From: Marinilabilia rubra
GTDB taxonomy: Bacteria > Bacteroidota > Bacteroidia > Bacteroidales > Marinilabiliaceae
Direction of reading: 5' to 3'
NCBI RefSeq assembly: GCF_003121985.1
Contig: NZ_QEWP01000030.1
Coordinates: 1 to 34,791 of the forward strand
DNA length: 34,791 nucleotides
A program made the position numbers and the translations under genes. Positions 19,401 to 27,149 of this stretch are shown one piece after another (positions within the stretch are counted from its first letter, which is position 1; each line of letters begins with the position of its first letter). The notes beneath the pieces are model-generated. The model was not told where the DNA came from, made no database searches, and was given only the letters and a program-made list of their open reading frames with translations.

Positions 19401-19505
19401 AGTGCCAAGACGGGAAAAGGAGATGAACCCAAGCAGCAATACAGCCAATACAATCATGGATACTGTTACAGGGTTCTTTATTGAAAAACGGGGTAAACTT
19501 CTCAT
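16431..19505 (-). CDS. RND efflux permease (HAE-1-like)
   Basis: A 1024-aa inner membrane antiporter subunit of the AcrB/MdtB superfamily that exports substrates in exchange for protons through a periplasmic adaptor and an outer membrane channel. Twelve helices in two halves surround two large periplasmic loops. TM4 carries VDNAIIVLENI with D407, matching AcrB Asp407; the neighbouring Asp408 is Asn. TM10 (GIAVNDSIILVD) has Asn in place of AcrB Lys940, as in many RND proteins outside the enterobacterial drug pumps. The start lies 15 bases after the adaptor stop codon, and the stop overlaps the start of the RND-ABC fusion by four bases. A pair of dissimilar RND permeases served by one adaptor recalls MdtBC, where two permeases form a mixed trimer; whether that happens here is inference. 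Confidence 0.93.
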   Translation of the reverse strand: MRSLPRFSIKNPVTVSMIVLAVLLLGFISFSRLGTNLMPEIENPQLFVDIDAGERPPAEIEKQLVEPIEALVVRQKGVVNVQSRIMSGRGQITISYAWENDMDQAFLELQKVLSPYSTRDDVEELQISRFNPNADPVIQMALSDSLSGNLNQLRLLVENNLRPDLVRLEGVADVALAGEREQIIEVLTEPELLQAYGVTLSQVVNKINSFNQNVSGGYIEEKGQRFVVRGTSVISQASDLEELVIKMAGYDANTGNPGSPVLLRDLAGVNIIEGRPSSIVRIDGQDCLGLYVYKENRYNTVEMTGKVFGVMEDFQKNHPGIKMEVVENQGDFIETSIAEVSDSALIGIFIAVVVLFLFLRNWGATMVVSIAIPLSVVATFGLMYFNDLTLNLMTLGGLALGAGMLVDNAIIVLENIYRLLEQGKSAREAAIEGAGSVGGAILASTLTTVVVFLPIVYLQGISGEFFKDQAWTVAFSLFCSLGVALMVVPLLSTRLIKRKQKPASESPRNHGFYQNFLEKALNRKGVVLLFALVLMGGSYMLIPLVGSSFLPEASSDELEIEVTLPPGTRLERTDKTLNAMEKSIRRLLPADALRWVYAHSGPSVTESGQSFSRGENEGFLKIAFSNFSSSLSRQTIAGLDRLFDNVPGLELHFQHTEPALKVLVRDENAPFVLEIRGADMDVLKTTTSEIAGVLSHDPDLLNVYTSFEEEAPEVDIRIDRLKAGMLGLDIPGIISQVEAVLKEQEAGSLEKGGSRTDIKVSNEKLNISDLKNLKIIDGDKKYRLNELATILVGYEPGQILRNNQMRVGKIYAGVSGEKPYDKIVDQVEEKVASMAIPPGYRVLVTGDEQRRKESFSQLMFALILSVVLVYMVMAAQFESLIHPFTILLTIPLAGVGTIITFWILGISFNVMAFIGVVMLGGIAVNDSIILVDAINQYKLAGLPLRQSVIQAAGDRLRPILMTSLTTMLALFPLALSIGRSASLRSPLAIAVIAGLFTSTILTLLVIPCVYELFDRSGRKLNNAS

Positions 19506-19520
19506 TTTAGTTCTTTTTCA

Positions 19521-20615
19521 CTATAGGGTAATTCTAACCTCATTTTCAATGTTCACTTTCGATCCGTCACGCAAAGTCTCAAAACCTTCAACAACCACTT
19601 GTTCTCCCGGCTTTAAGCCATCCACAATTTCAATTCTATCCCTTCCTTCAAGGCCGGTTTGAACAATTCGCTTACGTGCCGTTTCTTTATCAACCACATA
19701 GACAAACTTCCCGCCCATCTGTGAAAGAACAACCTCGGGAGGAACAGCTAAAACACTGTCATTTTGTTCCACGACAATAGCGGCATTCACAAACATCCCG
19801 GGTCTTAATATTCCCTTCTCATTTCCTATTCCTATACGACCCTTATACGATCGGGTACTCACATCCAATGCAGGTGAAAGCTGTGTCACTTCGCCCTGAA
19901 TGGTATCCTCAGAAGATGAGTAATTGGTAATCAAGCTCCTTTGCCCCGGTTCTACTCTGCCAAAAGAACTGGCCGGAAGCGTTACATCCAAAACCAGTTG
20001 CTGATAGTTCATTATACCAATCATTTCGGCACCCTGATCAACCCGCACTCCTTGAGAATAATATGGAAGTGAAGTAATCACACCATCAATTGGGGCTTCT
20101 ACTGACATTTTATCAAGATTGATCTGGGCGTTTTCGTAGTTTTTACGGGCGGAAACCAGATTGCGCTCGGCATTTACCAGCTCCCTTTTAGTTACCCCCC
20201 CTTTTTCATATAATGCATTCTGCTTCACATATTCCTGCTCAGAAATTTCCAGGTTGAGACGTTCTCCTTCAATGTTGGTGGTATTCCGATAAGCCTTATC
20301 CTCCAGTTTAATAATGACTGCTCCTTTTCGTACCTTATCACCCATTTTAAATAACTCACCGGTTTGCGGGTTTCGCTGCAAATAATACTCTCCGGGCATT
20401 TCACTTTTCAGAACAACAGAACCTGCAGGCATCAAATCCCCGGTTACGGTTACCATTTCCTGAATAGATTGGGGAGAAAGCTTTTGAACCGTTACATCAA
20501 CGGCAACATCCATATTAAAACGCTGGTTTCTGTTGCCACAGGCGCAAAAAACCAGTGTCATTAAAATTGCAATGGCGGATAGTCTCATGGTATATAGATA
20601 TTTATTATATTTCAT
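19521..20615 (-). CDS. RND periplasmic adaptor (membrane fusion protein), probable lipoprotein
   Basis: A 364-aa adaptor bridging RND permeases to the outer membrane channel. The N-terminus has a hydrophobic signal (about 11-25) ending in VFCAC, a plausible lipobox with C26 as lipid-bearing cysteine. Then come the first half of a lipoyl-like domain, a coiled-coil hairpin around 115-170 (YVKQNALYEKGGVTKRELV...), the second half with APIDGVITSLPYYSQGVRVDQG, a beta-barrel domain, and a membrane-proximal domain (VVEGFETLRDGSKV). Its ATG shares one base with the stop of the outer membrane factor gene (TAATG), which supports this start and translational coupling, although ATG at residue 10 would also give a good signal peptide. 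Gene order and length fit the AcrA/MdtA family. Confidence 0.93.
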   Translation of the reverse strand: MKYNKYLYTMRLSAIAILMTLVFCACGNRNQRFNMDVAVDVTVQKLSPQSIQEMVTVTGDLMPAGSVVLKSEMPGEYYLQRNPQTGELFKMGDKVRKGAVIIKLEDKAYRNTTNIEGERLNLEISEQEYVKQNALYEKGGVTKRELVNAERNLVSARKNYENAQINLDKMSVEAPIDGVITSLPYYSQGVRVDQGAEMIGIMNYQQLVLDVTLPASSFGRVEPGQRSLITNYSSSEDTIQGEVTQLSPALDVSTRSYKGRIGIGNEKGILRPGMFVNAAIVVEQNDSVLAVPPEVVLSQMGGKFVYVVDKETARKRIVQTGLEGRDRIEIVDGLKPGEQVVVEGFETLRDGSKVNIENEVRITL

Positions 20616-22102
20616 TAATATTCACTCATATCAGGCACTATACTCATTTGATTTTCAAAATCATAAAGTGTCTGAATTTTCATATTCAACAACTCCAGCA
20701 TATAGTTTATTCTGGCTCTTGTGAGTGATGTTTTTTTCTGAGTCAGCTGATTTTGATATAGATTAAGATCCATACTTGTCAGGTCTCCGTTTTTATATTT
20801 TTCAAGATTGATTTCATAAGTCAGTCGGGCATTTTCAAGATTTTTTTGGGCAATATCAATCTGGGTAAGAAGGTTTTTCAAACTCCTGTGAACCTGACGT
20901 ATGGTAAGTGAGATATTGATTTTTTCATCATCGAGATTTATTTCCCTTATTTTCTGTGCAGCTTTGGCCGCACGCATGCGTGCTTTTTTCTCTCCCCAAT
21001 CCCAAAGCGGGATTTCCAAAGAAAAACCAATATTCTGGTTATCTGTAGGTTTGTCAAAAACTCCGGTAAATTCTTCATTCTCGCCAAACAATCCAACTGA
21101 AATGCCAATATTTCCTTTAAACTCATTCATCGCATTGGTACGAACCAACTCAAACTGCCCTGTTTCAATGTCAATTTTTCGTTGGCGTATTTCAAGGCGG
21201 TTATCAACGGCCAGCTTCATGGCTTTCTGCAACTCAATGTCAACAGGTAGAACGTTTACTTCTCCCAACAACAGCACCTCTTCTTCGAGGGGCATACCAA
21301 GCATTTGCTTAAACTGATCTTTTAGATTGGCTAAATCCACTTCCTGATTCTGATAATTCGACCGGCTGGTCATCAAATCAAGTTCAGCCTGCAACAGCTC
21401 CTCTTTTGCCACCAGCCCGGCTTCAACCTTATTTCGAATTATCGCCACACTTTGGGAGCGGTTTTCAAATTCTTCCCTTGCCGTATTTAAAGTCATCTGG
21501 GCTTCATAAACCTGGTAAAAAGCCTGAGATACCTGACGTTCAAGGCTAAGTTCCTGTAGTGCGTAACCGATTTTTGAATTCTCCAAACGATACTCCAGCT
21601 CTTTTAATTCAAGTTTTGTGCGATTGTAAGTAAACAAAGGCTGATCTAAATTGAGAGAGATCCTGTTACTAAACCCCTTAAACGGATCGCCACTGAAGGA
21701 ACTGTTACTTTGGGAATCCTGGTATCTTAAGCTGTTGCTTAGTGTCAACACCCCATCAGTCATAACAATGGGTTGCTGAACGCTGAATGTGCCGTAACTG
21801 TTAAGACTTTCGGTGGTATACCATTCTGACAACGGATCATTGTATTGCCGGTTATGACCATACTCTATAGGCGTTAGATTTAACCGAAAACCGGACTTCA
21901 ACGAAGCTCTTCGGGCTATAAGATTTTCCCTGCTTTGCTCCAGGTTTAATCTTGCCTTTTTTATTTCCGGACTTTCCTGCCTGGCATATTCCAGTGCTTT
22001 TTCAAGATTCAGAACTTGCTGAGACCAGCTCTCAGAAACTGAAAAAACCGCTAAAAACATTAGCAGAAAAAGATTAACAGTAATTTTTCGCACAAAACTC
22101 AT
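20615..22102 (-). CDS. TolC-family outer membrane factor
   Basis: A 495-aa protein with a cleavable signal peptide (hydrophobic run 9-24, likely cleavage after SWS/Q near 28). The body shows two repeats of long amphipathic helices, the OEP pattern: LEKALEYARQESPEIKKARLNLEQSRENL at the start of repeat one and LAVDNRLEIRQRKIDIETGQFEL at the start of repeat two, each followed by alternating-pattern strands for the barrel. It should form the trimeric tunnel through the outer membrane for the RND permeases encoded next. It opens the tight four-gene group; the 162-base gap before it separates it from the ABC permease/peptidase-like gene and may hold a promoter, though I found no exact TAnnTTTG match (TATGGTTTG is close). 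Confidence 0.92.
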   Translation of the reverse strand: MSFVRKITVNLFLLMFLAVFSVSESWSQQVLNLEKALEYARQESPEIKKARLNLEQSRENLIARRASLKSGFRLNLTPIEYGHNRQYNDPLSEWYTTESLNSYGTFSVQQPIVMTDGVLTLSNSLRYQDSQSNSSFSGDPFKGFSNRISLNLDQPLFTYNRTKLELKELEYRLENSKIGYALQELSLERQVSQAFYQVYEAQMTLNTAREEFENRSQSVAIIRNKVEAGLVAKEELLQAELDLMTSRSNYQNQEVDLANLKDQFKQMLGMPLEEEVLLLGEVNVLPVDIELQKAMKLAVDNRLEIRQRKIDIETGQFELVRTNAMNEFKGNIGISVGLFGENEEFTGVFDKPTDNQNIGFSLEIPLWDWGEKKARMRAAKAAQKIREINLDDEKINISLTIRQVHRSLKNLLTQIDIAQKNLENARLTYEINLEKYKNGDLTSMDLNLYQNQLTQKKTSLTRARINYMLELLNMKIQTLYDFENQMSIVPDMSEY

Positions 22103-22222
22103 AGTTCAATAGATCGTTATATTTTTAGATACAAGATTTAAGACAAACCATATAATACTAATAAACGGGGCTTTAAAGCAATCATAAGCATAATTCTAAA
22201 ACTTTAATTACAGACTCTTACA

Positions 22223-22240
22223 ATCCCGAACCATCGGGAT
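22223..22240. repeat. Short hairpin TCCCGA-N4-TCGGGA, copy 1
   Basis: ATCCCGA and TCGGGAT pair around a four-base loop (ACCA). The same stem with a different loop occurs at 32924-32939. It lies about 25 bases beyond the stop of the ABC permease/peptidase-like gene on the minus strand, so it could slow or end transcription, but no T-run follows. It resembles short dispersed palindromes common between genes in this phylum. Confidence 0.6.
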
Positions 22241-22264
22241 AACGGAGTATTGATAGTTAAATCA

Positions 22265-25200
22265 TTAGTTCTTAATCCATTTTACGGCATCGGCCACCAC
22301 ATAAGGGAAATCCGATTTATCAGACAATTCAACAACGGCATCTCCTTCATCTAAATAAAACCGTCCTAAAGAAACCCAGCCATTGCGCTCCCTGACAGGT
22401 GGTGTATCCACTTCGTCCTTTCCGTTAGCATGAAAAACCGTATATTTAAAACTTCCTTTAGAATTTCGGTTTCTCCAACCTACATCCAGGTTAACAGGAA
22501 TATAAACCTGAACCTCGTAACTCCCCGATTCCGAAATACGACCTGTCCATCTGGCACGATCCTCCCCGTTCCCTGATGCTTTTAGAGATGCAGACCTTAG
22601 GTATTCACCAAAATACTTATCACCAAGAGAGGAAATCCAAACAGGCTGAGGACTCCAATGCCGAAAACGGACATAATCCTTAACCTTCTCACTTTCTTGC
22701 TGTATCCACCAGTCTTTGAGTGTTCTGATTTCATCACGGCTGTCGATTAAAAAGCCGGGGTCTTCATTATCCACTATGAAGGTGTTTTGCTCATCTGAAC
22801 GCTCAACAATTGAATCTACGTTAAAAACACCTTCTTCTATATTTTCCTGTCCCTTATATTCGAAATTTTCAAGAGTAAATGAGTAAAAGGGAGGAATATT
22901 ACGTGCTACACCCGTATTAACTTCAAGTTCCCTTGGCAATTCGTCATAAACCATGTCAATTCGGACTTTTGACCGGGCTGGAACCACATAAGTTTTTAAA
23001 GCAACATTTTCTTCATTCTCAACATTCTGATACATCCATTGTGAGAACGATCGTCCCCGGTTTTCTGATAAATCCAAAAAGGTTACCTGCATATCCAATA
23101 CCCCGTCGGACCACCCTTCATTGTCAACCGGCAAAGAGACCATATATTGACTTTTTCCTTTTTGTCTCAGTTCTGAGGTTTGAACCGTTCCAAACTTAAA
23201 TGCCGGGAGCTGGCTTTTTTGAATCAATTCCCTGTATTTTTTTTCAGGATCGCCAGGTGTTTCAATTGCATTCAGCCATTGAGCAGGGCTACTTCGTTGA
23301 AAAGCGTAATTTTTTAAAGGATAGTGCATCCTGTCAATAAAATCTTTTTCATCTGACGCTGAAGAAATTTCAGCAAAAAACTGAACGCCGGTCAAATTTA
23401 ATATCCGTGCAATAGTATCGCCTGCATTTTTATTATTTAGCCATTGATGGAGGCTCTTATTTTTGAGGGCAAGATGCCCTTTATACTGATCGTTTTCCTG
23501 ACGCCAGGAATTCCCAAACTCTTTTCTGCTTTTTGACCGAATGGCCTCATCCAGCATTATCTGAAAAACAGGCCAACCTTTCTCCCTTATTTGATAGGCA
23601 TGAAAAAAATACAGGGGATATACCTGAATCCTGTTCCATTCGTCCATATTTCGCTCGTTGATAGATTGGAACAATTGCCATCGGGGAAATAAAAATGCAT
23701 TTCCCGCAAGGGTAACAAACATTCTGGCCTGAACTTCCTCTTCAAGAGGCTCTTCACCCTTCTGTTCAGCTTCTTCCTCAAAATCATTCCGGGTCCTGTT
23801 AATATCTAAAAACCATTTCCCCGTACCATATTCAGGCAATAAAATCATTTCAGGCTGAATATGATCTGTCCCACTTCGCCATGGTTGCAGCCATGAATAA
23901 AAATGAACAGGAACCTCAATAACTTTCAGGCGTCTAAAGGGATACTCAAGCTTTAAACGTCTTTCATATTGGTTTTTCAAATTACGAATCAAAGAGGGAA
24001 TTGTATCAGCAACCTGATCAAAATTATTTGCAATTAAGTTATTGTCAACATTTGTTGCCAATTGGTATTTTATACTATCCACAACAATTTCAGAGCTTGA
24101 GTACCGGCCGGCAACAAGCGTCAACGCATTCAGAGGCTGATCGTTAATGAATTCAACCATAGAATCGCCCACAACTGATTTTCCCTGAGAAAAAGCCTTC
24201 AGGTTGTTTTCAGAGTTGAAAGTCAGTTTGTAATTCGTAAAGTCGGGTTGCTGTCGATAGTTTTTCCAGGCCACTTTGGGATACCATCCTGACTCAGAAG
24301 TAAGTAATATAAACTCAGATTCGACAAAAGCATATTTCTTGTTGGCCACTAAAGGATCAAAACGACTTAACATCTGTCGCTTTTCCTCATCTACAAAAGG
24401 ATAAATTGTCTTATTTAGGGGACTCCCACTATATGAAATACGACAGGTAATTTCAGAATGCATTTTGCCAGGACCCCCCGTAATATCAATGTTCAGAATT
24501 CCTGATTTATGATCAAATTCAGCCTTTCCCCCGTTAACTGCTACTGCGGTTACACTAAAACCGGAGTTCAAAGCCAGCTTCAGGGAATCCGTTTCAGAGA
24601 ACAGCGAAATTTTCAAATGTGCATCGCAATCAAGGGAATTATCGATGTGTTTTACATCCAAAAAGCAGGAATCGATTTGAGCTTCAGGCAAATCAGGAAG
24701 TCCGCCTTCATTATTTCTTATTTCTTCTCTCAACACCAGTCCATTCCGTCCTTCATCAATAATACCATAAAAAAAAGAGCCCGATACCAATAAAGAAAGA
24801 ACTGCAATACCGATCAAAGCAGGTGAGCGTCGTTTGCCGCCGGGTAACCGGGGTAAAAAGAGAGTTGTTAATACAATGCCTGTGCATCCAAGAAGAACAT
24901 AACCTCCCCTTTGTTCCAGAATGGCATAGAGGTCACTGAATCCGGTAAATCCGGAATAATGAACAGGAAGAAAGAACCCCATAAAGTCCCACACCCCCCA
25001 ATGCATATTTTCCAGATAAAACAGCACTGTAGCCCCGAAACCTAAAACAAGTACAAAAGTAACTGCCTGGTTGCGCACCAAAACCATCAGTACATATGAA
25101 AAACCAAGAATAAAAATAAGTGACGGCAAAGAGTAAACGACTAAAAAGAACAAAAAAGGGCTGAGAGCAAAAGGGGTGTCAGGGGTCAATAATGTAACAA

Positions 25201-25654
25201 CCATTGACAGAATAATAACCAAAAGATTCAGTCCCCCAAAAACCATCATGGCTCCCCAGGTCTTACCCAAAACATATTGAAAGTTGGACATGGGACGGGT
25301 ATAAAAAACTTCGGTAGTATCCATTTTACGTTCACGCCCCAGGAAATCAGCAGACAGAAAAGCGGCAATAATTACCTGGGCGATGGTAAACAAGAAGAAA
25401 TTCATGTATACAATATTGCCCGGCAGGTTGCGCCCCGGCCAGGCATTTGCCCCTGCAATTCCAAGAACACCAAATAAATCAAACAGAACAAGAATGGCCA
25501 GTATCAGGATCGAAAATACACGAAACAGCCAACTGCGCCACAGAATGCGTGCTTCGAAATTCCCAACACTGGAAATATAATACAATGCAGATAAGAAAGA
25601 GGAAAACACGTTCTTTCTTTTGGGTTTTGTTGTTGTAGTTGAGTAAGGACTCAT
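22265..25654 (-). CDS. ABC-2 permease fused to an M1-peptidase-like domain without HExxH and a golvesin-like C-terminal domain
   Basis: A 1129-aa membrane protein. Residues about 30-300 hold six to seven hydrophobic segments of an ABC-2 permease, including the FLGRERKMDTTEVFYTRPMS coupling region; a further helix lies near 283-303. The large following domain (about 315-830) has the layout of M1 aminopeptidase-like domains known as ABC permease fusions (for example QPEMILLPEYGTGKW), but no HExxH zinc motif exists anywhere in the protein, so it is probably not a peptidase. The final ~115 residues (SGSYEVQVYIP, WVSLGRFYLDEGDAVVELSD, VVADAVKWIKN) match my knowledge of golvesin/xanthan-lyase C-terminal domains, which bind carbohydrate-like surfaces or stabilise partners. 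The ATPase upstream (26016-26909) is the obvious partner, although 361 bases separate them. Domain labels after residue 315 are recognised by motif, not by search. Confidence 0.8.
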   Translation of the reverse strand: MSPYSTTTTKPKRKNVFSSFLSALYYISSVGNFEARILWRSWLFRVFSILILAILVLFDLFGVLGIAGANAWPGRNLPGNIVYMNFFLFTIAQVIIAAFLSADFLGRERKMDTTEVFYTRPMSNFQYVLGKTWGAMMVFGGLNLLVIILSMVVTLLTPDTPFALSPFLFFLVVYSLPSLIFILGFSYVLMVLVRNQAVTFVLVLGFGATVLFYLENMHWGVWDFMGFFLPVHYSGFTGFSDLYAILEQRGGYVLLGCTGIVLTTLFLPRLPGGKRRSPALIGIAVLSLLVSGSFFYGIIDEGRNGLVLREEIRNNEGGLPDLPEAQIDSCFLDVKHIDNSLDCDAHLKISLFSETDSLKLALNSGFSVTAVAVNGGKAEFDHKSGILNIDITGGPGKMHSEITCRISYSGSPLNKTIYPFVDEEKRQMLSRFDPLVANKKYAFVESEFILLTSESGWYPKVAWKNYRQQPDFTNYKLTFNSENNLKAFSQGKSVVGDSMVEFINDQPLNALTLVAGRYSSSEIVVDSIKYQLATNVDNNLIANNFDQVADTIPSLIRNLKNQYERRLKLEYPFRRLKVIEVPVHFYSWLQPWRSGTDHIQPEMILLPEYGTGKWFLDINRTRNDFEEEAEQKGEEPLEEEVQARMFVTLAGNAFLFPRWQLFQSINERNMDEWNRIQVYPLYFFHAYQIREKGWPVFQIMLDEAIRSKSRKEFGNSWRQENDQYKGHLALKNKSLHQWLNNKNAGDTIARILNLTGVQFFAEISSASDEKDFIDRMHYPLKNYAFQRSSPAQWLNAIETPGDPEKKYRELIQKSQLPAFKFGTVQTSELRQKGKSQYMVSLPVDNEGWSDGVLDMQVTFLDLSENRGRSFSQWMYQNVENEENVALKTYVVPARSKVRIDMVYDELPRELEVNTGVARNIPPFYSFTLENFEYKGQENIEEGVFNVDSIVERSDEQNTFIVDNEDPGFLIDSRDEIRTLKDWWIQQESEKVKDYVRFRHWSPQPVWISSLGDKYFGEYLRSASLKASGNGEDRARWTGRISESGSYEVQVYIPVNLDVGWRNRNSKGSFKYTVFHANGKDEVDTPPVRERNGWVSLGRFYLDEGDAVVELSDKSDFPYVVADAVKWIKN

Positions 25655-25694
25655 AATTATTTTTTAACGAATATCCGGTTTTACCTAATTGAAA

Positions 25695-25990
25695 ATATAG
25701 AGGGGCTTTGCCCCTTAAACCCCAATTACTTTTTTGTCTTGACACAAAAAAGTAATCAAAAAAAGTCAAGGCTGTGACCGCTTCACTCAAAAAAACAGCG
25801 TTTGATGGCTAAAATCTTTTAAACTCGCCTATCGGCTCAAACAGAAAAGATTTTTTAACGCCATCTTCACTTGTTTTTTTGGCTCACCGATCAAGGCCGT
25901 CCTTTTCGGCGGGTCTGCTTTCAAGTTGGGTATAAAAACGGATACTCATTTTATTTTTTAAAAGCCGGACCTTCGGACTTTTGGTGGTTT
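25695..25990. repeat. Intergenic hairpin-rich element inside the exporter locus
   Basis: Fills most of the 361-base gap between the ABC ATPase and its permease. From left to right: a small GC hairpin AGGGGC-TTT-GCCCCT (25701-25715); a perfect 12-bp stem TTACTTTTTTGT / ACAAAAAAGTAA (25726-25737 and 25744-25755) with loop CTTGAC; a large imperfect inverted repeat whose arms span about 25767-25820 and 25845-25919 (inner pairing GATGGC..TAAAATCTTTT with AAAAGATTTTTTAACGCCATC-type sequence); and a last small hairpin near GTCCGAAGGTCCGG (25963-25978, minus). No protein is encoded. Sequences starting with a similar TTACTTTTTTG stem occur widely in Bacteroidota genomes as far as I remember. Confidence 0.7.
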
Positions 25991-26015
25991 GGTATATATT
26001 CTTTTGTGAATACAA

Positions 26016-26909
26016 TTAAACATTCATCTCTGCATCAACTACTTTCTCCATAAAACAAACATAAGCATGCTCCAGGCCGGGATCAATCATTGTTGCATCC
26101 GGAGTTGGTTTATCAGATGCGATCAATTCCACTTCATAGCCTTCAACAGAGGGAATGGTTGTAATAACCGGGTGTTTTTCCTTTACCTCCTTTAATGCAT
26201 CAAACCCCACATTAGCTCTCCAAACCATCCCTTTGGCTTTATCGATAAAACTTTCGGGACCCCCCTGGTATTTGACCTTCCCTTCATCCAACAAAGCCAT
26301 ATTTCTGCAGGTACTTGAAATATCGGCTACAATATGGGTTGATAAAATGATAATCACCCCCTGCTGACTAAGATTACTCAATATATTGCGGAACCTTATC
26401 CGTTCTTCAGGATCTAAGCCGGTAGTAGGTTCATCAACAATAATAAGCTTTGGGTCGCCAATGAGAGCTTGTGCAATCCCTAATCGTCTTTTCATTCCTC
26501 CGGACAATTTATTGGCAAATCTGTCCCTGGCATTGGTAAGGCCCACCTGGTGCAGCATTTTCTCAACCTCGGCGCGTCGTTCTTTTTTACTCCTGATACC
26601 TGCAAGAGAAGCTGCATAATCTAAAAATTCCCATGATTTCAGTTTTGGGAAGAAGCGAAAATCCTGCGGAAGATACCCTAATATTTGTCGGATTTCCTTC
26701 CTGTGAGAAGAAAGCGAAAGCCCATCAATAGTTACCTCACCGGAAGAAGGTTCCTGCAAAGTCACCAGGGTCCGCATCAAAGTAGATTTCCCTGCACCAT
26801 TGGGCCCCAACAATCCGAACATTCCTTCTTCTAAGAAAAGATTAACGTCCTGTAAAGCCCGATGGCCATTCCTATAGGTTTTATTTAACAATTTAATATC
26901 TAATTCCAA
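26016..26909 (-). CDS. ABC-2 type transporter ATP-binding protein
   Basis: A 297-aa cytoplasmic ATPase subunit. A-loop aromatic in NKTYRNG, Walker A GPNGAGKST near residue 35-43, Q-loop in GYLPQDFRFF, signature LSGGMKRRLGIAQAL near 138, Walker B LIIVDEPTTGLD near 160, and H-loop in STHIVADIS. It has the C-terminal extension usual for ABC-2 ATPases. Its likely partner is the permease/peptidase-like fusion encoded next on the same strand. It is visibly related to the ATPase part of the RND-ABC fusion: both share GLDPxERIRFRN and STHIxxDISSxC, pointing to duplication within the locus or shared ancestry. It is the first gene of the minus-strand locus and diverges from a sensor kinase. Confidence 0.93.
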   Translation of the reverse strand: MELDIKLLNKTYRNGHRALQDVNLFLEEGMFGLLGPNGAGKSTLMRTLVTLQEPSSGEVTIDGLSLSSHRKEIRQILGYLPQDFRFFPKLKSWEFLDYAASLAGIRSKKERRAEVEKMLHQVGLTNARDRFANKLSGGMKRRLGIAQALIGDPKLIIVDEPTTGLDPEERIRFRNILSNLSQQGVIIILSTHIVADISSTCRNMALLDEGKVKYQGGPESFIDKAKGMVWRANVGFDALKEVKEKHPVITTIPSVEGYEVELIASDKPTPDATMIDPGLEHAYVCFMEKVVDAEMNV

Positions 26910-26960
26910 AACAAAATATTTTCAATTGCCAGTACCAATAAACAGACCAAAACTTTTAAA

Positions 26961-26968
26961 CAAAACTA
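26961..26968 (-). promoter_or_regulatory. Candidate -7 box (TAGTTTTG) for the exporter locus
   Basis: The minus strand reads TAGTTTTG, a full match to TAnnTTTG, about 52 bases before the ATPase start at 26909. No TTTG sits at the usual -33 distance, so the match could be chance in this AT-rich divergent region. If real it would drive the ATPase and perhaps the whole minus-strand locus. Confidence 0.35.
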
Positions 26969-27149
26969 TATCAAAAAAATAAGAAATTAAACAATAAAAA
27001 AAAAGTGTACGAAATCAAACAGCCAGGTGTTCGCTATCGAACAAAAGAACAAGTTTGTCTATTGGAATAAAAGTGGCTTGGACTAATGCTAAAAAATACC
27101 TACTTTTAGTTCCATTAAATTGATAATTGAGGGATCCTTACTTCTATTT

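Noticed and set aside
22265-25654. Active M1 aminopeptidase
   Set aside because: No HExxH motif is present anywhere in the protein; only the overall layout is M1-like.
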